Origin: Oleiagrimonas sp. C23AA
Lineage (GTDB): Bacteria; Pseudomonadota; Gammaproteobacteria; Xanthomonadales; Rhodanobacteraceae
Assembly (NCBI RefSeq): GCF_011759385.1
Contig: NZ_JAARLY010000004.1
Coordinates: forward strand, 62,001 to 126,000
DNA length: 64,000 nt
Direction of reading: 5' to 3'
Shown in pieces: positions 25,004-33,320 of the stretch. The number at the start of each line of letters is the position of its first letter. The stretch's first letter is position 1. Below the pieces are notes generated by a model that did no database searches, was not told the origin of the DNA, and worked only from the letters and a program-made list of their open reading frames with translations. The translations under genes were made by a program, and so were the position numbers.

Positions 25004-25634
25004 CCCGCCGCCGTGCCGCCAGGACTGGTCCATACCTGGCCAAAGCGGTTCCGTCGGCATGCCCGGCGGCGGGTGATCACATTGTCGTACTAACGAGGTG
25101 GCAGTTCTGTCAGCGTGGGCTGACAAAGGACGAAGGCCAGCGTCCGATGTGCCAGCCCTCTTCAACCGACAAGATGCATCAGGAATTAGACGCGTGCTGA
25201 GTTGATCGAGGACACCGAGAGGTCTTAAAAATGGAACGAATCAATCCCGAATACTCAGATCAATTTTTCATGATCTGTTCGGCGAACGTGCTGAGCGACG
25301 ATCAGATCTGGAATACCCGGCTCGTGAGGCCGCTCCGTGTCCTGCCAAGCTCAAGCTAATTCACTCGCATCTACCCTACGATCACGTTTCGACCGCCCCC
25401 GCGGTGCAGCACGCCTAGGTACATGGCAATCGGCGGCTCCCGTCGCTCGGGGGCGCACCGCGCATAGAAGTCAGGCGACCGTTCTGGCTGAGGAGGTCGT
25501 GCCCTTGACCTGAAAGGTATGGCTTAGCTTCGTCGCTTCGCGACCTGAGACTCAATCACCCCGCAAAGTCGGCACTTGGTGGGGCAAATCCGCATAATGG
25601 CGAGGTTTATAGACCGCCAAGACCATAGGCACGC
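25004..25634 (+). other. Long intergenic region, possible 42-residue ORF
   Basis: TGTCAGC-GTGG-GCTGACA (25108-25125) is a 7-bp hairpin that could end umuDC transcription. An ORF at 25231-25359 (MERINPEYSDQFFMICSANVLSDDQIWNTRLVRPLRVLPSSS) has GAGAGG upstream, but I know no homologue and do not call it a gene. GTCGC-TTC-GCGAC (25532-25544) is a small hairpin. The promoter of the methyltransferase operon should lie in the last 100 bases, but no convincing -35/-10 pair was found. Confidence 0.4.
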
Positions 25635-28406
25635 ATGAACGCAGTTGAGATCGAAGAAGCTCTGTCAGAACTGGCTATCCAACCCTTTGACCCGGTTGAG
25701 TTTCCCTATTCATTTCTGGCGGCGCTGGACAACAAGGAAGTTACCCTCAAACGCCTGCGGAAAGGGGATACCAACGCCTCGGATGTCCCGGGTGGCGTTC
25801 TGCAGCGCAATAAGATCCATCTGGCGGTATGCCCGAAAGGTGAGGTTCCACAGACCCTCCAATTGCTTCGAAATAGCCCCAAGACCAGTCAAGCCAAGGC
25901 CAAGTTTATTCTGGCGACTGATGGTGTGACCCTCGAAGCGGAAGATCTCACCAGCGGAGAGCCCCTGGCGAGTGAGTTCGACAAGTTCGCAGAGCATTTC
26001 GGCTTCTTCCTGCCGTTGGCCGGCATCTCCACGGTCAAGGAGATCAAGGACAACCCGATCGATGTGCGCGCGACAGGGCGCCTGAACAAGCTCTACGTCG
26101 AGTTGCTCCAGAACAACAAGGCCTGGGCCAAGGCCGAGCGCCGCCACGACATGAACCACTTCATGGCGCGCCTCGTGTTCTGCTTCTTTGCCGAGGACAC
26201 GGACATTTTCCCTGGTGCCGGTCTCTTCACCCGCACCATCAGCCAGATGACCGAGCCCGATGGCTCCAACACAGACGAGGTGTTGGAAATCATCTTCCGC
26301 GCGATGAACGTGAAACACGGCGAGCGCGAAGCAGCCGCGATCCCGAGCTGGGCCGCCACATTCCCCTACGTCAATGGCGGGCTCTTTTCGGGAAGTACCG
26401 CAGTCCCCCTGTTCACTCGAACCGCACGCTCGTATCTGATCCGAGCCGGTGAACTCGACTGGAAGGAGATCAATCCCGACATCTTCGGTTCGATGATCCA
26501 GGCCGTCGCCGACGACGAGGAGCGTGGTTCACTGGGCATGCACTACACCAGCGTGCCGAACATTCTGAAGGTGCTCAACCCACTCTTCCTTGACGACTTG
26601 CGCGCCCAGCTGGAAGCGGCCGGTGACAACAAGATCAAGCTGCTTAACCTTCGCAAGCGGATGTCACGCATCCGAGTCTTCGATCCAGCGTGCGGGAGCG
26701 GCAACTTCTTGGTCATCGCCTACAAGCAGATGCGGGAGATCGAGTGGGAGATCAACAATCGGCGGGGCGAGCCCAACCTTAGGAGCGAGATTCCGCTGAC
26801 AAACTTCCGGGGCATCGAGCTACACGACTTCCCTGCCGAGATTGCGCGCCTGGCGCTCATCATCGCCGAATTCCAGTGCGATGTGCTCTACCGAGGGCAG
26901 AAGGAGGCACTGGCTGCCATGCTCCCGCTCGACGCGCAGAACTGGATCACCTGTGGCAATGCTTTGCGGTTGGATTGGCTCTCGCTGTGCCCGCCCACGG
27001 GCAGTGGGGTGAAGATGGCTGCAAACGATCTTTTTGAAAAGCCTCTGGATCAAGCTGAGATCGATTTCGAAAATGAAGGTGGGGAGACGTTTATCTGCGG
27101 CAACCCTCCCTACCTTGGGTCACGGGATCAAAAGGACGCACAAAAGTCAGACTTGTCTTTAATTCTTGAAAAGAGGATTAAGAATTGGAAATCTCTTGAC
27201 TATGTTTCTGGCTGGTTCATGAAAGCAGCTGATTATATTTCCTGCACAAAGTCGACGGCAGCATTTGTCTCTACGAACTCAATATGCCAAGGATTGCAGG
27301 TTCCCATCCTATGGCCTGAGATTCTCAGATCTGGCTGCCATATCGAATTCGCTCATACATCTTTCAGATGGTCAAATTTGGCCAAGCGCAATGCAGGTGT
27401 AACCGTCGTTATCGTAGGGTTAGAAAATAATGCGCGAAATCTGAAGCGACTGTTTTCCCTTGATGACGAAGGAAACGTGATTGAGAGGCAGTGTTCAGAG
27501 ATCAATCCGTATCTTTCTGCTGGTGAAAGTGTCATCGTCGAAAAATCCTCAAAGGTCTTGTGCTCACAGAGCGACATGACTTTTGGCAACACTCCGATTG
27601 ATGGGGGACATCTATTGATGTCTCGGGGGGAGTTGGATGAGTTGAATCTCAGCAATGAACAGCAGGCAAAATTTGTAAGGCGCATTTATGGATCTGCTGA
27701 GTTCATCCGAGGACTAGAGCGTTACTGCCTATGGATTGAAGATAAACATCTTGAGGAAGCGCAATCCATTCCTTCGATCGCAAATCGAATTAAGAATGTT
27801 CGCGACCTTCGAGTGAAGGGTGGGAAGACTGCTAGAGGTATTTCAAATAGATCACACCAATTCCAAAGAATGTTTTGTGGCCTTAAATCTACCCTAATTG
27901 TTCCCAGCGTCTCTTCCGAGTCTCGCGAATACTTGCCGTGCGGATACATTACTAATGGAAGCGTAGTCTCTAATCTGGCTTTTGCATTATTCGATGCCCC
28001 GCTTTGGAACATGGCACTGATTGTGTCGCGGTTACACATGGCTTGGATTGCCGCGGTGTGCGGAAAGCTGGAGACGCGCTACAGATATTCCAATACCCTA
28101 GGCTGGAACACCTTCCCTGTTCCCACGCTCACCGAGCAAAACAAGGCTGATCTAACGCGCTGTGCCGAGGACATCCTCATGGCCCGCGAAGCGCACTTCC
28201 CCGCGACCATTGCGGATCTCTATGACCCCGATGAAATGCCTCAGAATTTGAAACGGGCTCATGAGAGGAATGACGAAGTGCTGGAGCGCATCTACATCGG
28301 ACGACGCTTCCGCAACGACACCGAGCGGCTTGAGAAGTTGTTCGATCTCTACACCAAGATGACGGCGGCAAAGGCAATGCCGAAGAAGGGGGCGAAAGCC
28401 AAATGA
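25635..28406 (+). CDS. MmeI-like adenine-specific DNA methyltransferase, apparently without nuclease domain
   Basis: A 923-residue class I SAM-dependent N6-adenine methyltransferase. The SAM motif is FDPACGSGNFLV near residue 349 and the catalytic motif IV is GNPPYLG near 488, preceded by the helical block GMHYTSVPNILKVLNPLFLDDL typical of MmeI/YeeA-type enzymes. After it lies a target-recognition region (about 490-815) and a helical C-terminus (IADLYDPDEMPQNLKRAHERNDEVLERIYIGRRFRNDTERLEKLFDLY), also typical. I see no D-x(8-12)-ExK nuclease motif in the N-terminal 150 residues, so it probably only modifies, or supplies specificity. The stop overlaps the helicase start (ATGA). The target-recognition region is far more AT-rich than the rest. 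Confidence 0.85.
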   Translation: MNAVEIEEALSELAIQPFDPVEFPYSFLAALDNKEVTLKRLRKGDTNASDVPGGVLQRNKIHLAVCPKGEVPQTLQLLRNSPKTSQAKAKFILATDGVTLEAEDLTSGEPLASEFDKFAEHFGFFLPLAGISTVKEIKDNPIDVRATGRLNKLYVELLQNNKAWAKAERRHDMNHFMARLVFCFFAEDTDIFPGAGLFTRTISQMTEPDGSNTDEVLEIIFRAMNVKHGEREAAAIPSWAATFPYVNGGLFSGSTAVPLFTRTARSYLIRAGELDWKEINPDIFGSMIQAVADDEERGSLGMHYTSVPNILKVLNPLFLDDLRAQLEAAGDNKIKLLNLRKRMSRIRVFDPACGSGNFLVIAYKQMREIEWEINNRRGEPNLRSEIPLTNFRGIELHDFPAEIARLALIIAEFQCDVLYRGQKEALAAMLPLDAQNWITCGNALRLDWLSLCPPTGSGVKMAANDLFEKPLDQAEIDFENEGGETFICGNPPYLGSRDQKDAQKSDLSLILEKRIKNWKSLDYVSGWFMKAADYISCTKSTAAFVSTNSICQGLQVPILWPEILRSGCHIEFAHTSFRWSNLAKRNAGVTVVIVGLENNARNLKRLFSLDDEGNVIERQCSEINPYLSAGESVIVEKSSKVLCSQSDMTFGNTPIDGGHLLMSRGELDELNLSNEQQAKFVRRIYGSAEFIRGLERYCLWIEDKHLEEAQSIPSIANRIKNVRDLRVKGGKTARGISNRSHQFQRMFCGLKSTLIVPSVSSESREYLPCGYITNGSVVSNLAFALFDAPLWNMALIVSRLHMAWIAAVCGKLETRYRYSNTLGWNTFPVPTLTEQNKADLTRCAEDILMAREAHFPATIADLYDPDEMPQNLKRAHERNDEVLERIYIGRRFRNDTERLEKLFDLYTKMTAAKAMPKKGAKAK

Positions 28407-30508
28407 GCATGGACAGCAACCCGACCAACCACTACACCGTCCCCTCGGTGTCGATCGCCACGGCGCGCACGGGCGCATCCAGCAAGCTCAACGCGTTGGG
28501 CATGCGTCCGATGCAGGAGCGCGCCTACGCCAAGCGGGGTGAACAGTATCTATTGATCAAGTCCCCGCCTGCCTCGGGTAAGTCGCGAGCGCTGATGTTC
28601 ATCGCCTTGGACAAGCTCCACAACCAGGGACTCAAGCAGGCGATCATCGTGGTGCCCGAGCGCTCAATTGGCGGGAGTTTCGCTGACGAAAAGCTGACGG
28701 ATCACGGGTTCTGGGCAGACTGGGTGGTGCCGCCTCAGCGCAACCTCTGTAACGCCCCGGGCGACGACAACGGCAAGGTCGCCCCGTCCAAGGTCAGGGC
28801 CGTCGGTGAATTCTTGGCAAGTTCGGACCAGGTGCTCGTTTGCACCCATGCGACTTTCCGCTTCGCTGTGGACGAATTTGGGATCGACGCGTTCGACGGA
28901 CGGCTCATCGCGGTCGACGAATTCCACCATGTCAGCAGCAACCCGGACAACAAGCTCGGTAGCCAACTGGGTCAGCTTATCGCGCGTGACCAGGTCCACG
29001 TGGTCGCGATGACCGGCTCCTACTTCCGTGGCGACACGGTCACTGTGCTCTCCCCCGAGGATGAGGCCCGGTTCGAGACCGTGTCCTATACCTACTACGA
29101 GCAGCTCAACGGCTACACGTATCTCAAGTCTCTGGACATCGGTTACTTCTTCTACACCGGGCGCTACCTCGACGCGATCATGAAGGTGTTGGATCCGTCG
29201 AAGAAGACCATCGTCCACATCCCGAACGTCAACGCTCGAGAGAGCCTCAAGGACAAGCACAAAGAGGTGGATGAAATCCTTGAAGCGCTGGGCGAGTGGA
29301 TGGGCCGGGATGAAACCACCGGCTTCCATCTGATCAAACTGAAGGATGGACGGACGCTTAAGGTGGCCGACCTCGTCGATGACAGCGACCCAGCCCAGCG
29401 TTCGAAGATCCTTGCTGCGTTGAAGGATCCAAGCCAGAAAGAAAACCGGGACAACGTCGACGTCATCATTGCGCTGGGGATGGCGAAGGAAGGCTTCGAC
29501 TGGATTTGGTGTGAGCACGCCCTGACGATTGGTTACCGCAGCAGCTTGACCGAGATTGTGCAGATCATCGGACGCGCCACCCGTGACGCGCCAGGCAAGG
29601 AGCGGGCCGCATTCACCAATCTGATTGCTGAACCCGCCGCGGACGAAGACGTGGTGGTGGACGCGGTCAATGACACCCTCAAGGCGATTGCCGCCAGCCT
29701 GCTGATGGAGCAGGTTTTGGCGCCTCGCTTCGAGTTCACGCCCAAGAACCAGGGCCCCAAGGATGACTTCGATTACGGCCAGGGCGGCTACCAGGAAGGT
29801 AAGCCCAACGTTGGCATCAACACCAAGACCGGAGCGGTGCATGTCGAGATCAATGGCCTGGCGATGCCCAAATCCGATGAAGCGGCGAGGATCTGCAAGG
29901 AGGACCTGAACGAGGTCATCACCTCGTTCATCCAGGACAAGCCCACTCTGGAGAAGGGGTTGTTCGACAAGGAAAACACCCTTCCAGAAGAGCTGACCCA
30001 GGTGCGGCTTGGCAAGATTGTCCGCGACCGCTACCCCGAACTCAGTGAAGAAGATCAGGAGGCCGTGCGCCAGCACGCTATCGCCGTGTTGAACGTTACC
30101 CAGCAGGCGAAGCAAAAATTGGCGGACACCGACGCCAAGGGTGAACAGGGCAACACCTCGCTGATTGATGGGGTGCGCAAATTCGTCAACGTCCGGGATC
30201 TGGACATCGACCTCATTGACCGGATCAATCCGTTCGACGCCGCTTACGCGGTGCTCGCCAAGGCGATGGATGAAAAGATCCTGCGGCAAGTCCAAGCCAG
30301 CATCGCGGCGAAGCGAGTCGCCATTTCGATTGAGCAGGCGCGAGACTTGGCCAAGCGCGCACTGGTGTTCAAGAACGAACGCGGTCGGCCACCGGAGATC
30401 ACTGCAACGGATGCCTGGGAGCGACGCATGGCGGAGGGCGTAGAGGCCCTTAAGCGTCACCTGGCCCAACAGAAAGCTTCCGAAGCCAAGGGAGGCGCCA
30501 ATGTCTGA
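28403..30508 (+). CDS. SF2 DEAD/DEAH-type helicase of the restriction-like operon
   Basis: A 701-residue superfamily 2 helicase. Motif I is IKSPPASGKSRALMF, motif II VDEFHHVSS (DEFH), motif III AMTGSYF and motif VI EIVQIIGRATRDAPG; the motif V-like block is VDVIIALGMAKEGFDW. The C-terminal 250 residues are helical and family-specific, with no visible nuclease. It overlaps the methyltransferase by 4 bases and the GIY-YIG gene by 8 bases, so the three products are made together. By analogy with Type I and Type III restriction, it would use ATP to translocate on or remodel DNA between recognition and cleavage. Confidence 0.88.
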   Translation: MSMDSNPTNHYTVPSVSIATARTGASSKLNALGMRPMQERAYAKRGEQYLLIKSPPASGKSRALMFIALDKLHNQGLKQAIIVVPERSIGGSFADEKLTDHGFWADWVVPPQRNLCNAPGDDNGKVAPSKVRAVGEFLASSDQVLVCTHATFRFAVDEFGIDAFDGRLIAVDEFHHVSSNPDNKLGSQLGQLIARDQVHVVAMTGSYFRGDTVTVLSPEDEARFETVSYTYYEQLNGYTYLKSLDIGYFFYTGRYLDAIMKVLDPSKKTIVHIPNVNARESLKDKHKEVDEILEALGEWMGRDETTGFHLIKLKDGRTLKVADLVDDSDPAQRSKILAALKDPSQKENRDNVDVIIALGMAKEGFDWIWCEHALTIGYRSSLTEIVQIIGRATRDAPGKERAAFTNLIAEPAADEDVVVDAVNDTLKAIAASLLMEQVLAPRFEFTPKNQGPKDDFDYGQGGYQEGKPNVGINTKTGAVHVEINGLAMPKSDEAARICKEDLNEVITSFIQDKPTLEKGLFDKENTLPEELTQVRLGKIVRDRYPELSEEDQEAVRQHAIAVLNVTQQAKQKLADTDAKGEQGNTSLIDGVRKFVNVRDLDIDLIDRINPFDAAYAVLAKAMDEKILRQVQASIAAKRVAISIEQARDLAKRALVFKNERGRPPEITATDAWERRMAEGVEALKRHLAQQKASEAKGGANV

Positions 30509-31694
30509 GATGGATGACGAAGGCCTGCTGGCCGCTCTTGGCGTTGACGTCACTCCTGTCAAGGCAAGCTCCCATACCCCAGAGGAGCAGCGCATCATTG
30601 CGGGCTTTGAAGATATCCTTCGCTTCGTCGAAGCCCACGGTCGCCCCCCCCAGCACGGCGAGGATCGGGATATTTTCGAGCGCATCTATGCCGTCCGTCT
30701 GGATCGACTGCGTGCATTGAAGTCGACGCACCCCCTGCTGTCGCCAATGGATCCGCTTGGGCTGCTGAGCTCCGCCCCCAGCCATACCACCTCTGAAGCA
30801 GCCGACGCATTAGACGATCAGGCGCTCCTTTCACAGCTCGGTGTGGCTTCGGATGCCGACGAGAGTGACATAACCCACCTCCGTCACGTCCGTTCCTACG
30901 AGGAACGTAAGGCTGCGGAAGAGATTGCGAACCGGATCAAGTGCGAGGATTTCGCACACTTCCAGCCGCTGTTCGAGAAAGCCGAGATCGACCTGAACTC
31001 CGGCGAACGAAAAACGCTCCGATTCGGTCGGGATGCCAGTGTTGCTGAAGACAACTTCTTCATCCTTGGCGGGCAGATGGTCTATGTCGCTGAAATGAGC
31101 GAGCCGTTCGCCGCACCCAACGGCGATACAGATGCGCGCTTGCGCGTGATCTATTCCAACGGCACCGAGAGCAACCTACTGATGCGCTCGCTGCAGCGCG
31201 CGCTCTACAAGGACGAGACAGGCCGCCGCCTGACCGATCCTGGTGCAGGGCCGCTGTTCAGTGAAGAATCGGAGCCCGACGATATCGAGAGCGGCACGAT
31301 CTACGTGCTCAGAAGCCAGTCAGACATCCCGTTTGTAGCGGAGCACCGAGAGCTTATTCACAAGATCGGAGTGACCGGGGGCAAGGTGGAGAAGCGGATC
31401 GCCAACGCGGTCAACGACGCGACCTACCTGCTCGCGGAAGTCGAAGTTGTTGCGAGCTATAGGCTCTCCAATATCAACCGGACGAAGTTGGAAAACATCT
31501 TCCATCGACTGTTCTCGTCAGCTCAGATCGATCTGACGATCTCTGACCGTTTCGGCAAGGAAGTGCGCCCGCGAGAATGGTTCTTGGTGCCACTGCCGGT
31601 CATTGACGAGGCAGTCCGGCGGATCGTAGATGGGTCAATTGTGGATATGGTCTACGATGCGAAGACCGCGACACTGGAGCGCTCACGGAAGTGA
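30501..31694 (+). CDS. GIY-YIG family nuclease of the restriction-like operon
   Basis: A 397-residue protein with a C-terminal GIY-YIG (T5orf172/MUG113-like) domain. SGTIYVLRSQSD near residue 263 is the GIY strand, LIHKIGVTGGKVEKRIANAV near 285-305 the YIG strand and catalytic arginine helix, KLENIFHRLFSS near 331 the metal-binding glutamate, and RPREWFLVPL the closing motif. The N-terminal 240 residues are acidic and helical, with two similar openings (EGLLAALGVDV near 10, QALLSQLGVAS near 110) that may be protein-docking repeats. It starts inside the end of the helicase gene. The best candidate for the cleaving subunit of the trio. Confidence 0.87.
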   Translation: MSEMDDEGLLAALGVDVTPVKASSHTPEEQRIIAGFEDILRFVEAHGRPPQHGEDRDIFERIYAVRLDRLRALKSTHPLLSPMDPLGLLSSAPSHTTSEAADALDDQALLSQLGVASDADESDITHLRHVRSYEERKAAEEIANRIKCEDFAHFQPLFEKAEIDLNSGERKTLRFGRDASVAEDNFFILGGQMVYVAEMSEPFAAPNGDTDARLRVIYSNGTESNLLMRSLQRALYKDETGRRLTDPGAGPLFSEESEPDDIESGTIYVLRSQSDIPFVAEHRELIHKIGVTGGKVEKRIANAVNDATYLLAEVEVVASYRLSNINRTKLENIFHRLFSSAQIDLTISDRFGKEVRPREWFLVPLPVIDEAVRRIVDGSIVDMVYDAKTATLERSRK

Positions 31695-32025
31695 ATCTCA
31701 ACGTGGCAGCCGCCGTGTCTTCGGCGATCATGAGTGTCCCGGTCATCGGCTCCGCCTGACAGGCTCAGGGGGTGTTTGTGTCGGCTAACGCCTAACTCGC
31801 GGGACAAGTTAAGCGTCCGGCACTTGCGAATCGAGATCTGTAAGTCGTCACCGACGCCGCGCGTTGGTGACGCACTTGTGGTCCGGTAGGCCTGATATCG
31901 GGGCAGGTCACGATCCGAACGCCATCAGTGGCTGCCGCGTACACCTAACCCCCAAGCTTCATTCGAAGGCCGTCATGCCATCTTCGGCCTGGGGCGGTGG
32001 CGCGCTAATGTATGTGTGCACCTTT
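31695..32025. other. Intergenic region after the restriction-like operon
   Basis: About 330 bases with no supported gene. A plus-strand frame at 31864-32091 (75 codons) has no ribosome-binding site and overlaps the end of the opposite gene. GCCTAACTC near 31788 resembles the edge of an integron attC site, but no matching partner follows. No clear terminator. Confidence 0.5.
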
Positions 32026-32367
32026 CTAACCGCGTACCCGGGCCTGGCCTGCCAGAATCGGCCCAAAGTACGACAAAAACGTGTGCATTGAGCCTCGGAA
32101 CGTAAGGACCTCGTCGGGCACGTCGACGCCCAACGTCGTACCGATGTCTATTGCGTACTTCCGTTGGCGTTCAGTTGGTGGCCACAGGTCACGATCGACT
32201 GTTTGGAAGGCAACCACCGCGAACCAAGCTGACATGACGGTGGATAATTTGGTCAGCTTGTCTGCGTCCTGCGCGCGACTAAGCTGGATCCTGAACGCAT
32301 CTTCGATGCTTTGAGGCAACGGTATGTCCACACTCAGCTCTGTCTCAAGATCAACGATCCGAAGCAT
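32026..32367 (-). CDS. Hypothetical protein divergent from the XRE regulator
   Basis: A 113-residue soluble protein: a helical N-terminal half (LPQSIEDAFRIQLSRAQDADKLTKLSTVMSAWFAVVAFQTV) and a second module, WPPTERQRKYAIDIGTTLGVDVPDEVLTFRGSMHTFLSYFGP. The latter resembles the short T..Q..yA..ia..LGi..P modules seen in phage and helicase-associated proteins. AAGGA lies about 10 bases upstream of the ATG at 32367. It shares a promoter region with palindromic operators with the XRE gene. Function unknown. Confidence 0.6.
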   Translation of the reverse strand: MLRIVDLETELSVDIPLPQSIEDAFRIQLSRAQDADKLTKLSTVMSAWFAVVAFQTVDRDLWPPTERQRKYAIDIGTTLGVDVPDEVLTFRGSMHTFLSYFGPILAGQARVRG

Positions 32368-32393
32368 ACCGAAGCGGTTCCTTGGATGATATC

Positions 32394-32454
32394 TATATGT
32401 AGTCTACCTATAAGGGCGTAGAGCTGAAAGTATCGTGCCCACAAGCTTGCGGGC
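32394..32454. promoter_or_regulatory. Two palindromes upstream of the XRE gene
   Basis: TATATGTAGTCTACCTATA (32394-32412) is a symmetric site: TATA and GTAG mirrored by CTAC and TATA around one central base. GCCCACAAGCTTGCGGGC (32437-32454) is an 18-bp palindrome with one mismatched pair, ending exactly at the ATG at 32455. Both lie between divergent genes. This arrangement is typical of restriction controller (C) proteins, which bind promoter-proximal palindromes of their own gene. Binding is inferred, not shown. Confidence 0.5.
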
Positions 32455-32679
32455 ATGAAACAAGACGACCCAGCCCACGCGATTGGGCAAGCGATCCGCG
32501 CCCGCCGAACAGCCGCAGGGGTTAGTCAAGACCAGTTCGCCGATCGCATAGGTATGCATCGAGCCTACTACTCGGCGATCGAGCGGGGCGAGAAGAACCT
32601 TACCCTCCTGACACTCGGTCGGATTACAGCAGGGCTGGGGTGCAGCCTAGCCGCGTTGGCAATCGATGCTGACTTGTAG
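32455..32679 (+). CDS. Small XRE/controller-like HTH protein
   Basis: A 74-residue single-domain Cro/C1 helix-turn-helix protein: AIGQAIRARRTAAGVSQDQFADRIGMHRAYYSAIERGEKNLTLLTLGRITAGLGCSLAALAIDADL. Length and the YYSAIERGEKNLTL... block match restriction controller proteins such as C.AhdI and C.BclI, which time endonuclease expression. It lies 760 bases after the GIY-YIG gene, separated by an opposite-strand gene. No Shine-Dalgarno is visible; a near-perfect palindrome abuts the ATG. Confidence 0.85.
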   Translation: MKQDDPAHAIGQAIRARRTAAGVSQDQFADRIGMHRAYYSAIERGEKNLTLLTLGRITAGLGCSLAALAIDADL

Positions 32680-32792
32680 CTTCGCCCCATCGGCGATCCA
32701 CACGGAGCAACTGTGCTAAAGCGGTCTCCAGACCCCGCCGATCGGCTCGGAACGAATTGATCAAACCGTCTTGCACCGCCCCCTTCTCTAGA

Positions 32793-33281
32793 TCAATCCG
32801 TGCAACCGGGCTTGCTGCGCGATACATCAGGCACCACGCTCAAATGGTCCAGCTCGTCGCGCTTTCCCTCAAAAGCGGCTCGCCAATGAGCAGCGTCCCT
32901 AGCGGCACGATCGCGTTCAAGAACAAGCTCAGCTTGAATCCGAAGCGACGCTGCCAACTGGGACTTCAATTCCGCATTGTCGCTCTGCAGGCGGACAAGG
33001 TCTTCTCGAACACCACGGTCCTTCGCTTCTGAAATGCGCGCCCGCGTCTGCAACAGCCGTGCGCGGAATTGCGGAAGGCGACAATCTGCCATCGAGAACA
33101 ATGTTCGCGAGCATCCAGCTTCGAGCGCAACGGTCTTAGCCGTAATCCTAAGCTTCCCCCGATCCAGAGCCCTTTTTAGGTCATCACGCAAAGGGTTGCC
33201 TGCCACCAGTCGATCAAGAGCCGCCTCCAGTGCATGCTCTATTTCGGATAGATCACGCCTGGCCAAGATCCGCCCCCTCAA
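32793..33281 (-). CDS. Small HTH/coiled-coil recombination accessory protein (TnpC/GmtX-like)
   Basis: A 162-residue protein: an N-terminal helical/HTH-like part (LRITAKTVALEAGCSRTLFSMADCRLPQFRARLL) and a C-terminal coiled coil (REDLVRLQSDNAELKSQLAASLRIQAELVLERDRAARDAAHWRAAF). The same layout is found in TnpC of Tn554-like transposons and in the small third protein of recombinase-trio islands. It follows the 704-residue recombinase by 39 bases and is last in the recombinase operon. Family placement is from layout, not alignment. Confidence 0.6.
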   Translation of the reverse strand: MRGRILARRDLSEIEHALEAALDRLVAGNPLRDDLKRALDRGKLRITAKTVALEAGCSRTLFSMADCRLPQFRARLLQTRARISEAKDRGVREDLVRLQSDNAELKSQLAASLRIQAELVLERDRAARDAAHWRAAFEGKRDELDHLSVVPDVSRSKPGCTD

Positions 33282-33320
33282 AGCATTCCGGTTGCATTGA
33301 AACCGGGCTACGCTGGCAAT

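Noticed and set aside
24976-25200. 74-codon frame after umuC
   Set aside because: Overlaps the end of umuC out of frame, no ribosome-binding site, no recognisable features.
28664-30685. A 673-codon minus-strand frame opposite the helicase
   Set aside because: The helicase motifs are all on the plus strand and the reverse frame shows no domain.
31780-31830. Possible integron attC site (GCCTAACTC...GTTAAGC)
   Set aside because: Only one edge resembles attC; no matching GTTRRRY partner at the right distance, and there is no integron integrase.
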